DNA of 64,000 nt from Rhynchosporium graminicola (taxonomy: Eukaryota > Ascomycota > Leotiomycetes > Helotiales > Ploettnerulaceae). Below, in pieces: positions 11,918 to 22,299 of this stretch. The first letter of the stretch is position 1. Every line of letters starts with the position of its first letter. The position numbers and the translations under genes were made by a program. The stretch spans positions 723,368 through 787,367 of the forward strand of contig FJUW01000009.1 of NCBI GenBank assembly GCA_900074885.1, written 5' to 3'. The notes under the pieces are model-generated. The model did no database searches. It saw nothing but the letters and a program-made list of their open reading frames with translations, and was not told the DNA's origin.

Positions 11918-12523
11918 CTTAACCAAGCAGTCGCTGAGCTCGCTGATATCCCCCATTCAAAGCTCATAGATTATATCGTTGAAGATTTGTCGGTTCAACA
12001 GTACCCTTCTCACAAAACGGACCGGTTCATGGCGCTTGAAGCTGTGTAGAGATTCGGAAATTTGGTCACAGAGTATGTACGTGAGGAGCAGACATAATAG
12101 GAAGAAGAGTCTCAGGCGAAGGCTACAATGGTGTCGAGAGATAAACTAAGGCATTGGACGCTGAGAGTTGATAAATTTCATCTTACATACGCTAGGGCAG
12201 AAGCCAAATTGGCTCATACACTGCAAGTACATCGACTGAGGGTGACGTTTTAGATAATTTTGAGACCGTACATACGTAGTGACAGTAACGCTGCAAATGC
12301 AATAATTCTTGCAGAGGTGGCAGCAGCAGATTATATAGCATAACAGAATCTCAAGCATAAAGCTGGGAGTTCCTCGAAAATCAACACGCAATTTGGCTCC
12401 GACTTCCGAGTTCACAGACGAGGTCTAGACGACGCGGAAGTAATTAAAATTGCTGGAGGTACGATGGTCTCTTCTGAGGAGGCGAATTCTGAGAAGTCTG
12501 GATATCGAGGAGCCTATTGTTGA
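11918..12523 (+). pseudogene. Nonsense-riddled frame of an unrecognised gene
   Basis: One reading frame stays protein-like for about 600 bases. It includes LNQAVAELADIPHSKLIDY, VTEYVREEQT, SRDKLRHWTLRVDKFHLTY and FGSDFRVHRRGLDDAEVIK. It is broken only by TAG at 12047, TAA at 12095, TAG at 12098, TAG at 12251 and TAA at 12341. All five are TAA or TAG, and each can come from CAA or CAG by one CpA-to-TpA change, with no frameshift. This is the pattern expected of RIP acting on a duplicated gene. No family is recognised. Confidence 0.5.
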
Positions 12524-14913
12524 TAACCTGTAATCTGTAACAAATAGGATGGAAGCATCGCCAGTAGATTTTTCATCATGTAAACTTATTGATGAGAAAG
12601 CCTCGAGCATTAATTTAGATATCCTATCGCTTTGAACAATAAGACCCAGGTTATGCGGGACCCGATAATTCTTCAGGCTCTGCTGGACGCGCTGCTTTTT
12701 CGAATTGGCAGTTAAAGATACTGCGAATGAGACTCCTGAAGCAAACTAGCAGATCCACGAGTGTCAGGCCCCTGCTTCCGGCAGAAGTTGATCGTTGTCT
12801 CGAACCCAATCCCTTGACAATAACCGCATCCGGTGGACGATTTTAATATTCTCGTTTCGATTCGAAATACCATGGCCGGCACCGGTAACTCTCACTTCTT
12901 CATACAGTCGATACCATGAGCCTACATCCAACCAATTACAGCTATAAAGGTAACTTGGCCACACATAATCATTGAGAACAAGAAATATCTATTCACACCT
13001 CGAGATCGCGAGATTAAACCGGGTATCCGGTGGGAGGAGGCACTAGCAGATCAAACCCAGTGGAACTTTACAATTAGTACGCACTTGTAGTAGGACTCGA
13101 ACTTCACTCCAACGTAGGTCACAAAAATCCTAAATTTGCAAGCTAAAAATCAGACCGTATTCTACATACCAAAAAACCACCCACCACTTTCTGGTGCAGG
13201 CGATGTAGCAACGATTGGAAACCAGGCTTTCCACAGTCATTCATCTTTGAACCCCCCACGCATGTCCACTCGAGTAAACCCAGATACTTTTGAGCTCACA
13301 TATTAGAGGGTTGGACTTGCATTTTCATTTGCTCGGGATACAGTGAACCGCTTCAAGTTTGAGCCTTTACCCCAAATACCACCAAAAATACCAGTTGTAC
13401 GAATAGTTTGATAGATAAGTGTTAGTCTAAATAAATTAAGCTATACAGAATCTCTTGAGATAAATATAATAGTACTTTGACTACTTCAACTAGGAACTTA
13501 TAAGTTTGCTCTTCCTAGTATGATATCCTAGTTAGGAGTTGAAGAAATTCGCAAAATCACGATTCCTTACTAAAATTAAGCGATTTTAACGATTTTTATG
13601 ATAGAATAAGGCCGATCCTATATACCTGGATCACTGTAGGCACGGAATTATTGATTATAATTTATATAAAGTAACCGCTTATAGGCTATTTAGCGATAAA
13701 ATTATCATTTATAGACCTAATGTAGTTACGTAAGTATTGTGAAGTAAGAGAGGGCAAAATGATGATTTGAGGTGAGGATATCAATGATGGCTTAACTTAA
13801 AACGAGGTATTATAAGGTAATTCTCAAGCTAGAATTTCCCCCTTTATAGTATATTTCAAGGTTATATTTTACCATCCTTAATTTGCTAGTAGCCTCCAGC
13901 GGCTGTCGTGACCAGATGACTCTCACGAAGCGAGAATTCCACACACATCTTGTCACATCTGAATATTTTTTCATCAGCGACAATACAAGTAGCACATACC
14001 TAATATCGCTCTCGTCATTCTCAAAGTATGATCTCGGGTCCGAATCCTTACCTCGATGATGTCGTTAAGCTCTCGGCCTGATCTGAGTAAGCCTAAGCGA
14101 GAAGCTTTAGCCTACAGCACTTGTCATGCACCACGTACCTTAGTCGATGCTTAAATTATGGATACGTCAAGGCTCTAAGAACGTTAAAATAAGGTATCCA
14201 ATCACACGAAAGACTATTTGAGCCTAACTCCTGATAGTCTACCACCAACCTGAACTGGAAAATATAACTGCTCGGGATGAAGCTCGAAGACGAGAGTAAC
14301 AGGATCACTGCTATCATACTTGGTGAAATCATTGTAGTTGATAGAATTATTGATGGATGATTAATAAAAGAGTGTCCGGAAATCTCTGTACAGGATAAAG
14401 ACAACTCATATTACAGTGTACGCCAAATACTAGTACTTCTCCTCACGCAGTCACCACCACAATTCTGACAGTAGTTAGAGAATATTACGAGGCGACCATC
14501 TCAGCAAAGGCTCCAAGTTCGAATAATAAATTGCTAAGCGCGTGTTGTTAATCAGTCTCCTGTTCATTTTCGCTTCTTACTTTAGCGTTCCCCTTTTGTC
14601 ATAGACGACAGAAGTCATCTGTGGTTTGGGCCCACACACATGAGCTTCAGCCTTAGCTGCTCCGTAGCATTAATCGATTTGTATATTCCATTTAGTCAGG
14701 AATCGTAAGAGGGAAACATGACGCAAAGATCCAGATCCTGCTAGTCTGAGTCCGAGGAACAAGACGAACAAATGATAGCCGGTTTAGTCTCCCAGCGATC
14801 GGCTCGAATAGATCCTACAAGCATTTGATGCCAAAACTGTTTTCTTCTATCATCAAAACCTCTGCGAAGCCTCCTTACACTTTACTACAGCTCCCTTAAT
14901 CATAATTACCACG
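12524..14913. other. Gene-free, partly AT-rich
   Basis: 12524-13400 and 14000-14900 hold only short chance frames. 13400-13800 is strongly AT-rich and stop-dense, like RIP-affected repeat DNA, but I found no terminal inverted repeats or coding remnant. The last 200 bases presumably hold the promoter of the gene at 14914. Confidence 0.45.
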
Positions 14914-15654
14914 ATGGACAAAGTCAAAGCCCTTTTAGAAATGAAGAGCGAAACTACACCCCCAGCCAGGCCTGTAGAGATTACTATCCAAGGCACCGCC
15001 GAACAACAAAAGACAATTCTGAAGCTTCTCAGACAATACAGCTTCGTGAACCACGACAATGAAATCACATTCGATCAAGCATGTACCTTCTTCGGCTACC
15101 TCAAAACGGAATCGGAATACAACGACTTCCTCCAAAAGAGAAATATGGAACACCAACGACAGATAGAGTTCCACACTATATTGCTGAAAGATTTTCGTCG
15201 TCTTCAGAGCGAGTTTCATCATCTTCAAATCCTTCACGACAACGCCTTTGATCTGTTGAATGAGTGCTTGGAGAGGAAAAGGGAGCTTGAGATCAATTGT
15301 ATGCAGAAGGACCTGCAAATTCTAAAGTTGGAGGATATCATTGAGCAAAGGGATAGAACGAATGATTATGTAGTAGATCAAATTGTGGCAGCGGAGGCGA
15401 AAGTCAAATCTTTCAAGATGCAGATAAACAGAGTCAAGGTACATGGGGCTTTTCTCAGGTTCCGCGTAGCTCTGTTGAAGCGGATTAATAAGAAGTTGAA
15501 GACTGGTTATCAGGGTTTAGAGCAGAGGGTTAGGGATTCGGAGGAGAAGCTCGCTGTGACTACTTGTGGAGGATGTTTGACGAGAAAGAACTCCGATAGC
15601 GAGGCTGACATGGATGAGAGTGACGCGAAGCGCCACAGCCGCGAATCTGTCTGA
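14914..15654 (+). CDS. Orphan coiled-coil protein, 246 aa, intronless
   Basis: The product is not recognised. A single open frame starts with MDKVKALLEMKSETTPPARP at an ATG in good context (CACGATGG). Residues about 70-220 form a nearly continuous charged helix with heptad-like Leu/Ile spacing, including KDLQILKLEDIIEQRDRT. The C-terminus is acidic and Ser-rich with a CGGC pair of cysteines near residue 222. There is no signal peptide or membrane segment. It is isolated, with more than 1.4 kb of gene-free DNA on either side. The shared DLQILKL stretch links it to the decayed frame at 9240-9825. Confidence 0.7.
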   Translation: MDKVKALLEMKSETTPPARPVEITIQGTAEQQKTILKLLRQYSFVNHDNEITFDQACTFFGYLKTESEYNDFLQKRNMEHQRQIEFHTILLKDFRRLQSEFHHLQILHDNAFDLLNECLERKRELEINCMQKDLQILKLEDIIEQRDRTNDYVVDQIVAAEAKVKSFKMQINRVKVHGAFLRFRVALLKRINKKLKTGYQGLEQRVRDSEEKLAVTTCGGCLTRKNSDSEADMDESDAKRHSRESV

Positions 15655-17142
15655 AGGAATATATTGGATTGGCTACTATGTATTATAACCAGATTGTTTG
15701 TCTTCTGCAACTTTAATGCGGTTGCTCTAAATTTAACCAATTTCAGTATGAATGGAATCGCTTCGAAGCCAAACTATTTGCTATTTTAAATAGAAGCATC
15801 AGAGAATTGGGTGACGTGGCAAGGTAAGGTGGTGCCTAAATGATGAATACCTTTGCTTAGACATGGAACGCAGAAGTCATCCACTAAGCTGATTATCGGG
15901 GTACTGAGATCAACCTTTGCCAGAATGACAGGTGGGGAGAGCTTTTTACAGCAAAATGTGCCAGGTTAAGACACCGAAATATACCGGGATTAGAGGCGGT
16001 GGGAAGGAAACGTCGGTATAGCAGGCATGTCATTTCAATTGGGCTCTCACTCTGCAATTTTTCTAACTCGTAGGAAGTCTGACCCAGATAGGAAGATTGG
16101 ATGATACAGTAAGTGTAGATTCAACATGCAGAATGGTAAGCGGCATGGCGGAGATGATGCGTAAATTGATGTAGTGCCGAGCTGAAGATACCCAAAGTAT
16201 TCTAGGGTCGAGGAGCAGGAGAGTCACTAGAGCAACATTGAAAATGCTGCTTGATAATTTCGCCGATATCAGCATCTGACTTGACATGAAATTTACGAAA
16301 TCTTGGAAGGCTGCTGTGTTGGACTGCGAAAGGTTGGGCAGAGAGCGATGATAGAGGGAGATTCAAAGGAGGGTCTGCCCACCTCATCGCTTCAGATAGT
16401 TATAAGAAGAAACGATACTTTGAAATGGTCATACAGAAATTATTACCCAAGGATATCTTGTTCTCAATCTCAAATCTCACTTCACACGTACCTTCGAAAA
16501 GTTAAAAGGTGGGTTTTCATAAAGCCTAGCTGACTGTGAACATAATGACGTAACTTGGCTGTATTGAGAATTTGCATGAATTCGAGGGAGATGGGGAGTA
16601 ACAAACTTTGATATCGTTTCAGGCAGAAAAGTGAATCGCCATTTCAATGTCATGTCTGGTCTGTCAGCCGATTTTGAATTATCTCCAGAGAGGCGGCTTG
16701 GGCTGTACTGATAGGACTTATTTTGTTGGGAATGTTTGAAACAGTAGTGAACATATAGACCTCGCAACCAGGTGTGACATGTGTTAATATCGATTGTAGC
16801 AGTACATTCATGAAGAAATTGTTAATATTGCGATTTGAAATGTGGATTGAGTAGGTGAATACCACAGAGTCACGTTTGTTACGGCGAGAAGTGTCTTCGG
16901 GGGAAGAGGGGTTTTTTTAAGTCAAAATCGGAAAATCTACGCAAAGGAGACAAATGTCGCAGGACCTTGGTAGGTTCATATCCGATGTTCAACTTCTTTG
17001 AAGGGTAATAATGCGAACATGACGAAACTGTGAAAAAATAAACATCCAACCCATCCATACGTCCAGTTCCAATCTGCAAATCCAAAATATAACTCCCCTG
17101 TCCACCTCCTATGTTCAAGTCCCATCTATGTCTCCAAACCCC
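15655..17142. other. Intergenic, no gene seen
   Basis: This region lies between two convergent genes. Only short frames without coding character occur on either strand. Confidence 0.5.
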
Positions 17143-18607
17143 CTATCCTCCGCCAAAACTAAACTCATCCTCGTCATCTTCATCCTCCTTTGCATTGTCG
17201 TCAGACCCGGAAGTAGACGGGATCGAAGAAGGCGGAATGCCACGACACTGGCAATGTCTCTGCTGTTCGTGCAGCTTCTCATTCTCTGCCTCAAGCGCGG
17301 CAATTCGCTTCTTGAACAGTCTATGCTCCCGTCGAAGTTTATCGATGGGATCCTCGCGGCCCGCCAGACGATCTGCCTTCTTCTTATCTCGTAGCTCCAT
17401 GTTATAGGCATTTTTCTTCACTTTATCTGGCGAGTCAGGCTTACGACCGCGCTTCCTTGGACCCGCGAGCTGAGATGGCTGAGCTAGGGAAGGGAAAGGA
17501 GTGGCGATGGCAGGTGGAAGGGCCCCGTAACCCTGGTTAAACTGTATCATTTATTAACAACTGTACCGGAAGCTCCAAGTGACAACTCGGAAAACAAAAA
17601 TGGCGATGCTTACCACTCCATTCTGGTTTTGTTGAACCTGAGAATGTTGCTGAGCCTGGTTATTATATCCTGGTACTTCGGCTTGAGGAACCTGTAAGCT
17701 GTTAATGATGTCCCGAAATCTAGAGATGGTTTTCGTTGTTGAGAAGTTACTCACCATTGCCGATTCATATTGTGCAATTGTCTGATATTGCTGGTGATCG
17801 TATGCAGGTGGTCCAGCATAATATTGCACACCCTGTAAAAAGTTAATCTTGTCTTAAAAGTAAGCAAGGAAACTCTAATGAAGTAAATACTTGCCATTGT
17901 CTGCACACTTTGCGGACCCCGGAAAACATGCAGATTGCCGGGTGCTTCATGCCCAGCAGCATAGTTCGGAGCCTAGGACAGTTAGTAATGTCACGAGACC
18001 AAGTTAAAAAAAATGAGATAAGATTTGCTTACCATATTATGGAGGCTTGGGCTAACCTCGGAATCCACATTACCACCTGGTACTGCTGAGTGGAAAGCAA
18101 CATCCTACCCAATGTTAGTAATCTCCCGAGAGGTCTAATTGAGATTGAGAGTCGAAGCTTCGCTCACCTGTAACCAAGTAGGGTCCATATCTAAGTGAGG
18201 GACGAACGGATACCCAGGATTGTGGTCAACACCCATGGAAGGTGTGACGGGACTTATTTGTGCCTCGTCTGGGTAGTAAGTACCTGGACCGTCGCGGATC
18301 TCAGAATTTCGCAGAGCAGGAATCCTCTCAGAGGAGGGCGCAAAGCCCAAGTTCGGGTTAGGACCCAGTTGAACTGGAGCCTCGACCTGCAAATTTTGAT
18401 TGGCAGACTGTTCGAAGACATCCATTTGATCCATTTCTCGGTACATGGTTGATAACTGCAAACTGTCAAACCGGTTTCATACAAAGGGAGATAATATGGG
18501 AAAGAAGGGTCACTTACGAAATTGGCATCGTCATCTGCTTCGGGTAAGGTTATCAACTCGACATTGCCATCGAGCAGATCGTATTGGAAGGGATGTGGGT
18601 AAGCCAT
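17143..18607 (-). CDS. bZIP-like transcription factor with AT-hook-like motif, 360 aa, seven exons
   Basis: Exons (minus strand) are 18607-18518, 18455-18168, 18104-18033, 17972-17895, 17832-17755, 17691-17614 and 17541-17143. All six introns are phase 0 and 60-72 bases long, and four have TACTAAC or ATTAAC branch sites. The N-terminal three quarters are Gln/Pro/Tyr-rich and probably an activation region. Residues 257-263 (RKRGRKP) resemble an AT hook. Residues 268-290 are strongly basic and 294-320 form a leucine zipper with heptads at L297, F304, L311 and L318. The tail is Ser-rich, then acidic, ending FSFGGG. The basic region lacks the strict Asn-x7-Arg spacing of classical bZIPs, so I call it bZIP-like. 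The fourth intron appears to use a GC donor (GCAAGT). A nuclear DNA-binding role is inferred; targets are unknown. Confidence 0.8.
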
Positions 18608-21600
18608 CTTGATTGATTGTTACTTCTTGTCGAAAAGGCTGCTTGTATGAGCTGATTGTTTGAAAAGTGATGTGTAATGAGTAGGCGATTGTGGTTTAAC
18701 GTATTGTTAAGAGGTTGAGGGAAAGGAAGAAAGAGCAATGTGCAGGAATTGGGTTGAACTTTTATCCTAGACGCTACTCCGCACCTCAAATTTAGTTCGA
18801 ATCTGAACTGGTAAGTACGATGATGACTCTTTCCTGAGTTCGGTGGTTAAAGCGGTGGAGACACAATTGACATCTAAACTGCTCACTTTAGGTTAGCCGG
18901 CCGGTAGACTTACCTTTTTTACTTTGAAAGCTGACCTTAGAGGTAAGGGCAGGGCTATTTGGATAGCACGGGCTGGTTCAGAGACAGTCAAAGGACGGTT
19001 CGAGTTTGAGTTGTGCAAGCACGATGGAGTCGGGGAACGGTTATTAAGTAGGGGAATTTCTCGTGCCTTCCTATTCAAGTACTAAAAGCACTAAGAGTAG
19101 AAATACTCAGTTGCACACTTCTAATTTCGATATCGATACTAGCTTATCAACCCCAACGTAGTACTTAGAAAGATTTGATATTTTAACACATCCACATAAA
19201 GCTTATGTCTGATGAGACGATGAACGTCATGAAGGAATATTCTTCATGAATCATGATTGCCATTGCCGAGCTAATTTTTTTGACTTCACGGGGTTATGCA
19301 CCTGCCGTGTCTGTCGACAGTGTATCGGGCGAGCCTGACTTTGTTTATTTCCTTTCCAATGCATAATATAGAAGTGACGACCAAGAATTATAAAACACGA
19401 AATGGGCAGCTCTCATTATCATTCTGTCTCATCTCGCGAAACTGTAGATTTTTTCTACGATGTTGCCGCAAGTTGAAATTACTTTTGTGCGTTAGGTGAC
19501 GCTTGTATTAACGGGCAGCCGTACTGATTCTTCGATGTCGTTCGAATAGTCTCGCTTATACACGAAAAGAATAAGGTTGCGGCCCCTCCCCGACGCTAAG
19601 CTCCTGCAGCTGAAAAGACATGATAGTTATGTGCCGAGGAAAACAAATTTTTCAAGTCTCAGAAAGCAATTGATTAAGAAGACGAGAACGAGAATAACTT
19701 GATCTGATTCAATCTATCTTCTTAAAAAGTCTCTTTCCCCGCGTATTGTCCTTGTATCAGACGGACTGCTGCACGGATATCGAGCCTGCAGTTTGGCTCA
19801 TTTACAGGCGAGACATGTGCCGATCGAAGACGCAATCGCCCAGTTGAATTTTCTGTAGAGCGCCTATCTTAGGTAGTTCCAAAGAACAAAGATCGGATCA
19901 TGACCTTGACTCACATCTAAAAAACGTGGACACGCATCACCACTTAGTGCATCCAAGCCAGCCTGGCTTCGCGAATATAAGACGGGTGTTTGTCGAAAAT
20001 TTTTACACTAGAATCTTGGTACCAAAATATCTATCAAATTGATAACCGTAGGTATCACGACTGGGGTAGACAGACGAAAAATCTAGTTTTTCAAGTGACT
20101 TGATGAGCTAAGAAGGATCTCGGTCTGGCCGAACAGCAGCTACGTCAAGTCCTCGTGACGTCTAACATGCTCTAGAATAGTCTAGAGACAGACTGGAAGA
20201 CGATACTTCCTCCTGTGCACCATACGGGAAGACATGGGGATGCGTATTGCCTCTGTCAAGTTGAGGTTCCACCAGATTCAAGGCAAAGGATTAGTAATCC
20301 GGTGAAGCTGAGTAAGTGTATTCCTTTTAGAAGTAAAGAGTGCATAATAAACAAAGCATTTGAGTAATAATCAATGTAAAAATTCAAATTGCACAGTTCC
20401 CGTAACACGTAATCCGTATTTCGAAAATTTAAGAGACGGGGTATCAAAAGTTACAGAAACATGAGATGAGTTCTGGTGATCAGATTTCGTTGATCAGCAT
20501 GCCTGTCTCTGCAAGCCAGAGGAGTTGACCAGGGAGCGAGGAAGTAACACCTCGAGCTCGAACACCAAATCAGGAAAGCACCATCTGTCAAGCATATTGG
20601 TTCATCGCAGTAACTTCATGAAGCCATTTTGATCGTTAACATACATGCATGAGAATATCTACACTCGGGAATGATGCAATATCCCTTGTGCGAATTTCTA
20701 ACACCCCGCGATCTGCTAGCAGCTAGCGTCGAGCAAGGAGTCCGAGATCATTGCCAGCCTACGGGCGGTATACTGCTTCATGCGAGCAAATCCAACATTC
20801 ATCTTCAAGACGAGCTCAGACTGCGATCGAGAGCAGCGAAACAGGCTTAAATTCGACATGCAGTGCCAGAACCTGTACGGAAGCTCGCATCGACTATATT
20901 ACTCGAACCGCACACTCAGACATACAAGAATCGCCGAACAGGAGCAATACCCACCGTCCATCAAAAACATTCGACGGAGGCTTCAGATACATATCACACC
21001 TCGTATGGAACCGAGGTCGCCGATTCTTAAGTGAATACACTGATGGCTGCGGAATGAGGCTTCAAAGCCAGAGGGAGTTACGGCCGATCTACGAAAGTAT
21101 CCGACTATACAGAAACAATATACATCACTCCTGTCGACAACATGAATCAAACGATGCAAGGAGATCTGAATACTGAAGAAGCGGGCAGAAAAACGAGAAG
21201 CTGTGCGGCAATGCTTCAGCGACTTTGAGGCTTGAAGACATAAACTGGAGGTCGATTTGAAAATTGGATAACCCAACCATCAAGACTAGTCCCCGCGATG
21301 AGATTTTTTCAACCTCTGTCACGCAGCTTGGGGAAGCAAAAGTAGCGAAATCACAGGGGGAGATAAATCGCGCTGATAAAGATCGACAGACAGGACTCGC
21401 ATGAACGAAGAGACGACGAAGCCTGCCCAAACGCTTTAAAATACTGGGCAACCCGCTGCAGTACTGCCTACGACCGTATTGGCATTACGACTTGATGCAG
21501 CATATTCGGAGGCAGATCCGAAGGCTGACAGACAGAACCAGGAAACACAATGAGACTCAACGTGAACAAGACATAGGCGCACGAAGGCTGCAGAAAAAAG

Positions 21601-22299
21601 GCGAAGACGTACTAAGATTCTGATAAGCTTTAAAGTAACAGCAGCTGAAACTGTGAGATAGGATCAAACGGATACTGGAGACTGAGATGAGAAGACAGAA
21701 ATGGAAATGGGGCCGTGTAATACTTTGCACAACACAGCAAAAAATGAGGTTTTGAAACTGAGATTCTCCCGAGAACATATGAGAGGCTTCGAAGCACATC
21801 AGTCCCTGCCTTTGAGTATAATCTGTTGAGTTTGAGAACTTTTCGTTGAGTCAATCATCCCTCACCTCGTGTAGGAACTATGCAAAACGTAGCCAAGATC
21901 ACCTTGATTGCCTTCTTCTCATCCCGAGAAATGCAATCCTCGAGTGAGGAATGATTAGAAATTTGTAGAGCTGGGATTTAGAGAAGCATGAGTTGGAAGA
22001 CCTCACAGCAGAAGGGCTAATGCGCATTCAATATTCGATTTATTGGATTTATTCGTCATTCCCGGCTGTCTCCACAATTTTTATCTGAAGGCGAAACCTT
22101 CATAATTCATCGTTAAATCGTGATTCATAATTAGCTATTTGTACTCTGGTGAGATATCAAAACGCAGACTATGCAATGGAGTACGAAGGGTATCAATCGG
22201 AAGAGCAAGTTCGCCCGGATACGCCGACTTCAAGCTCCTGGTATACCCACTCATCGAGAAACTCCAGAAAACCACGGTGATAACCTTCATTCCCTCCAC
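18608..22299. other. 3.7-kb gene-poor stretch between two minus-strand genes
   Basis: 18608-18900 presumably carries the promoter of the bZIP-like gene. No frame in 18900-21170 looks coding; a 141-codon frame at 20751-21176 has composition like non-coding DNA. 21170-21720 may hold a decayed coiled-coil frame, listed separately. Confidence 0.45.
21170..21720 (+). pseudogene. Possible decayed coiled-coil frame
   Basis: Short plus-strand pieces such as LKKRAEKREAVRQCFSDFEA followed by a TGA and RHKLEVDLKI, and further along RRLQKKGEDVLRF and DRIKRILETEMRRQKWKW, look like charged helices broken by stops and frame changes. This matches the style of the coiled-coil genes at 4-16 kb. The evidence is thin and chance Lys/Glu-rich frames could explain it. 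Confidence 0.2.

Noticed and set aside
15178..15318. Antisense frame over the coiled-coil gene at 14914
   Set aside because: It is low-complexity and lies opposite a clearly coding helix.
17111..17407. Plus-strand frames opposite the last bZIP exon
   Set aside because: They are poly-Ser by-products of the acidic tail and basic region on the minus strand.
20751..21176. 141-codon frame between the bZIP and RdRP genes
   Set aside because: It has no domain, an even composition, an overlapping alternative frame of equal quality and no splice partners.
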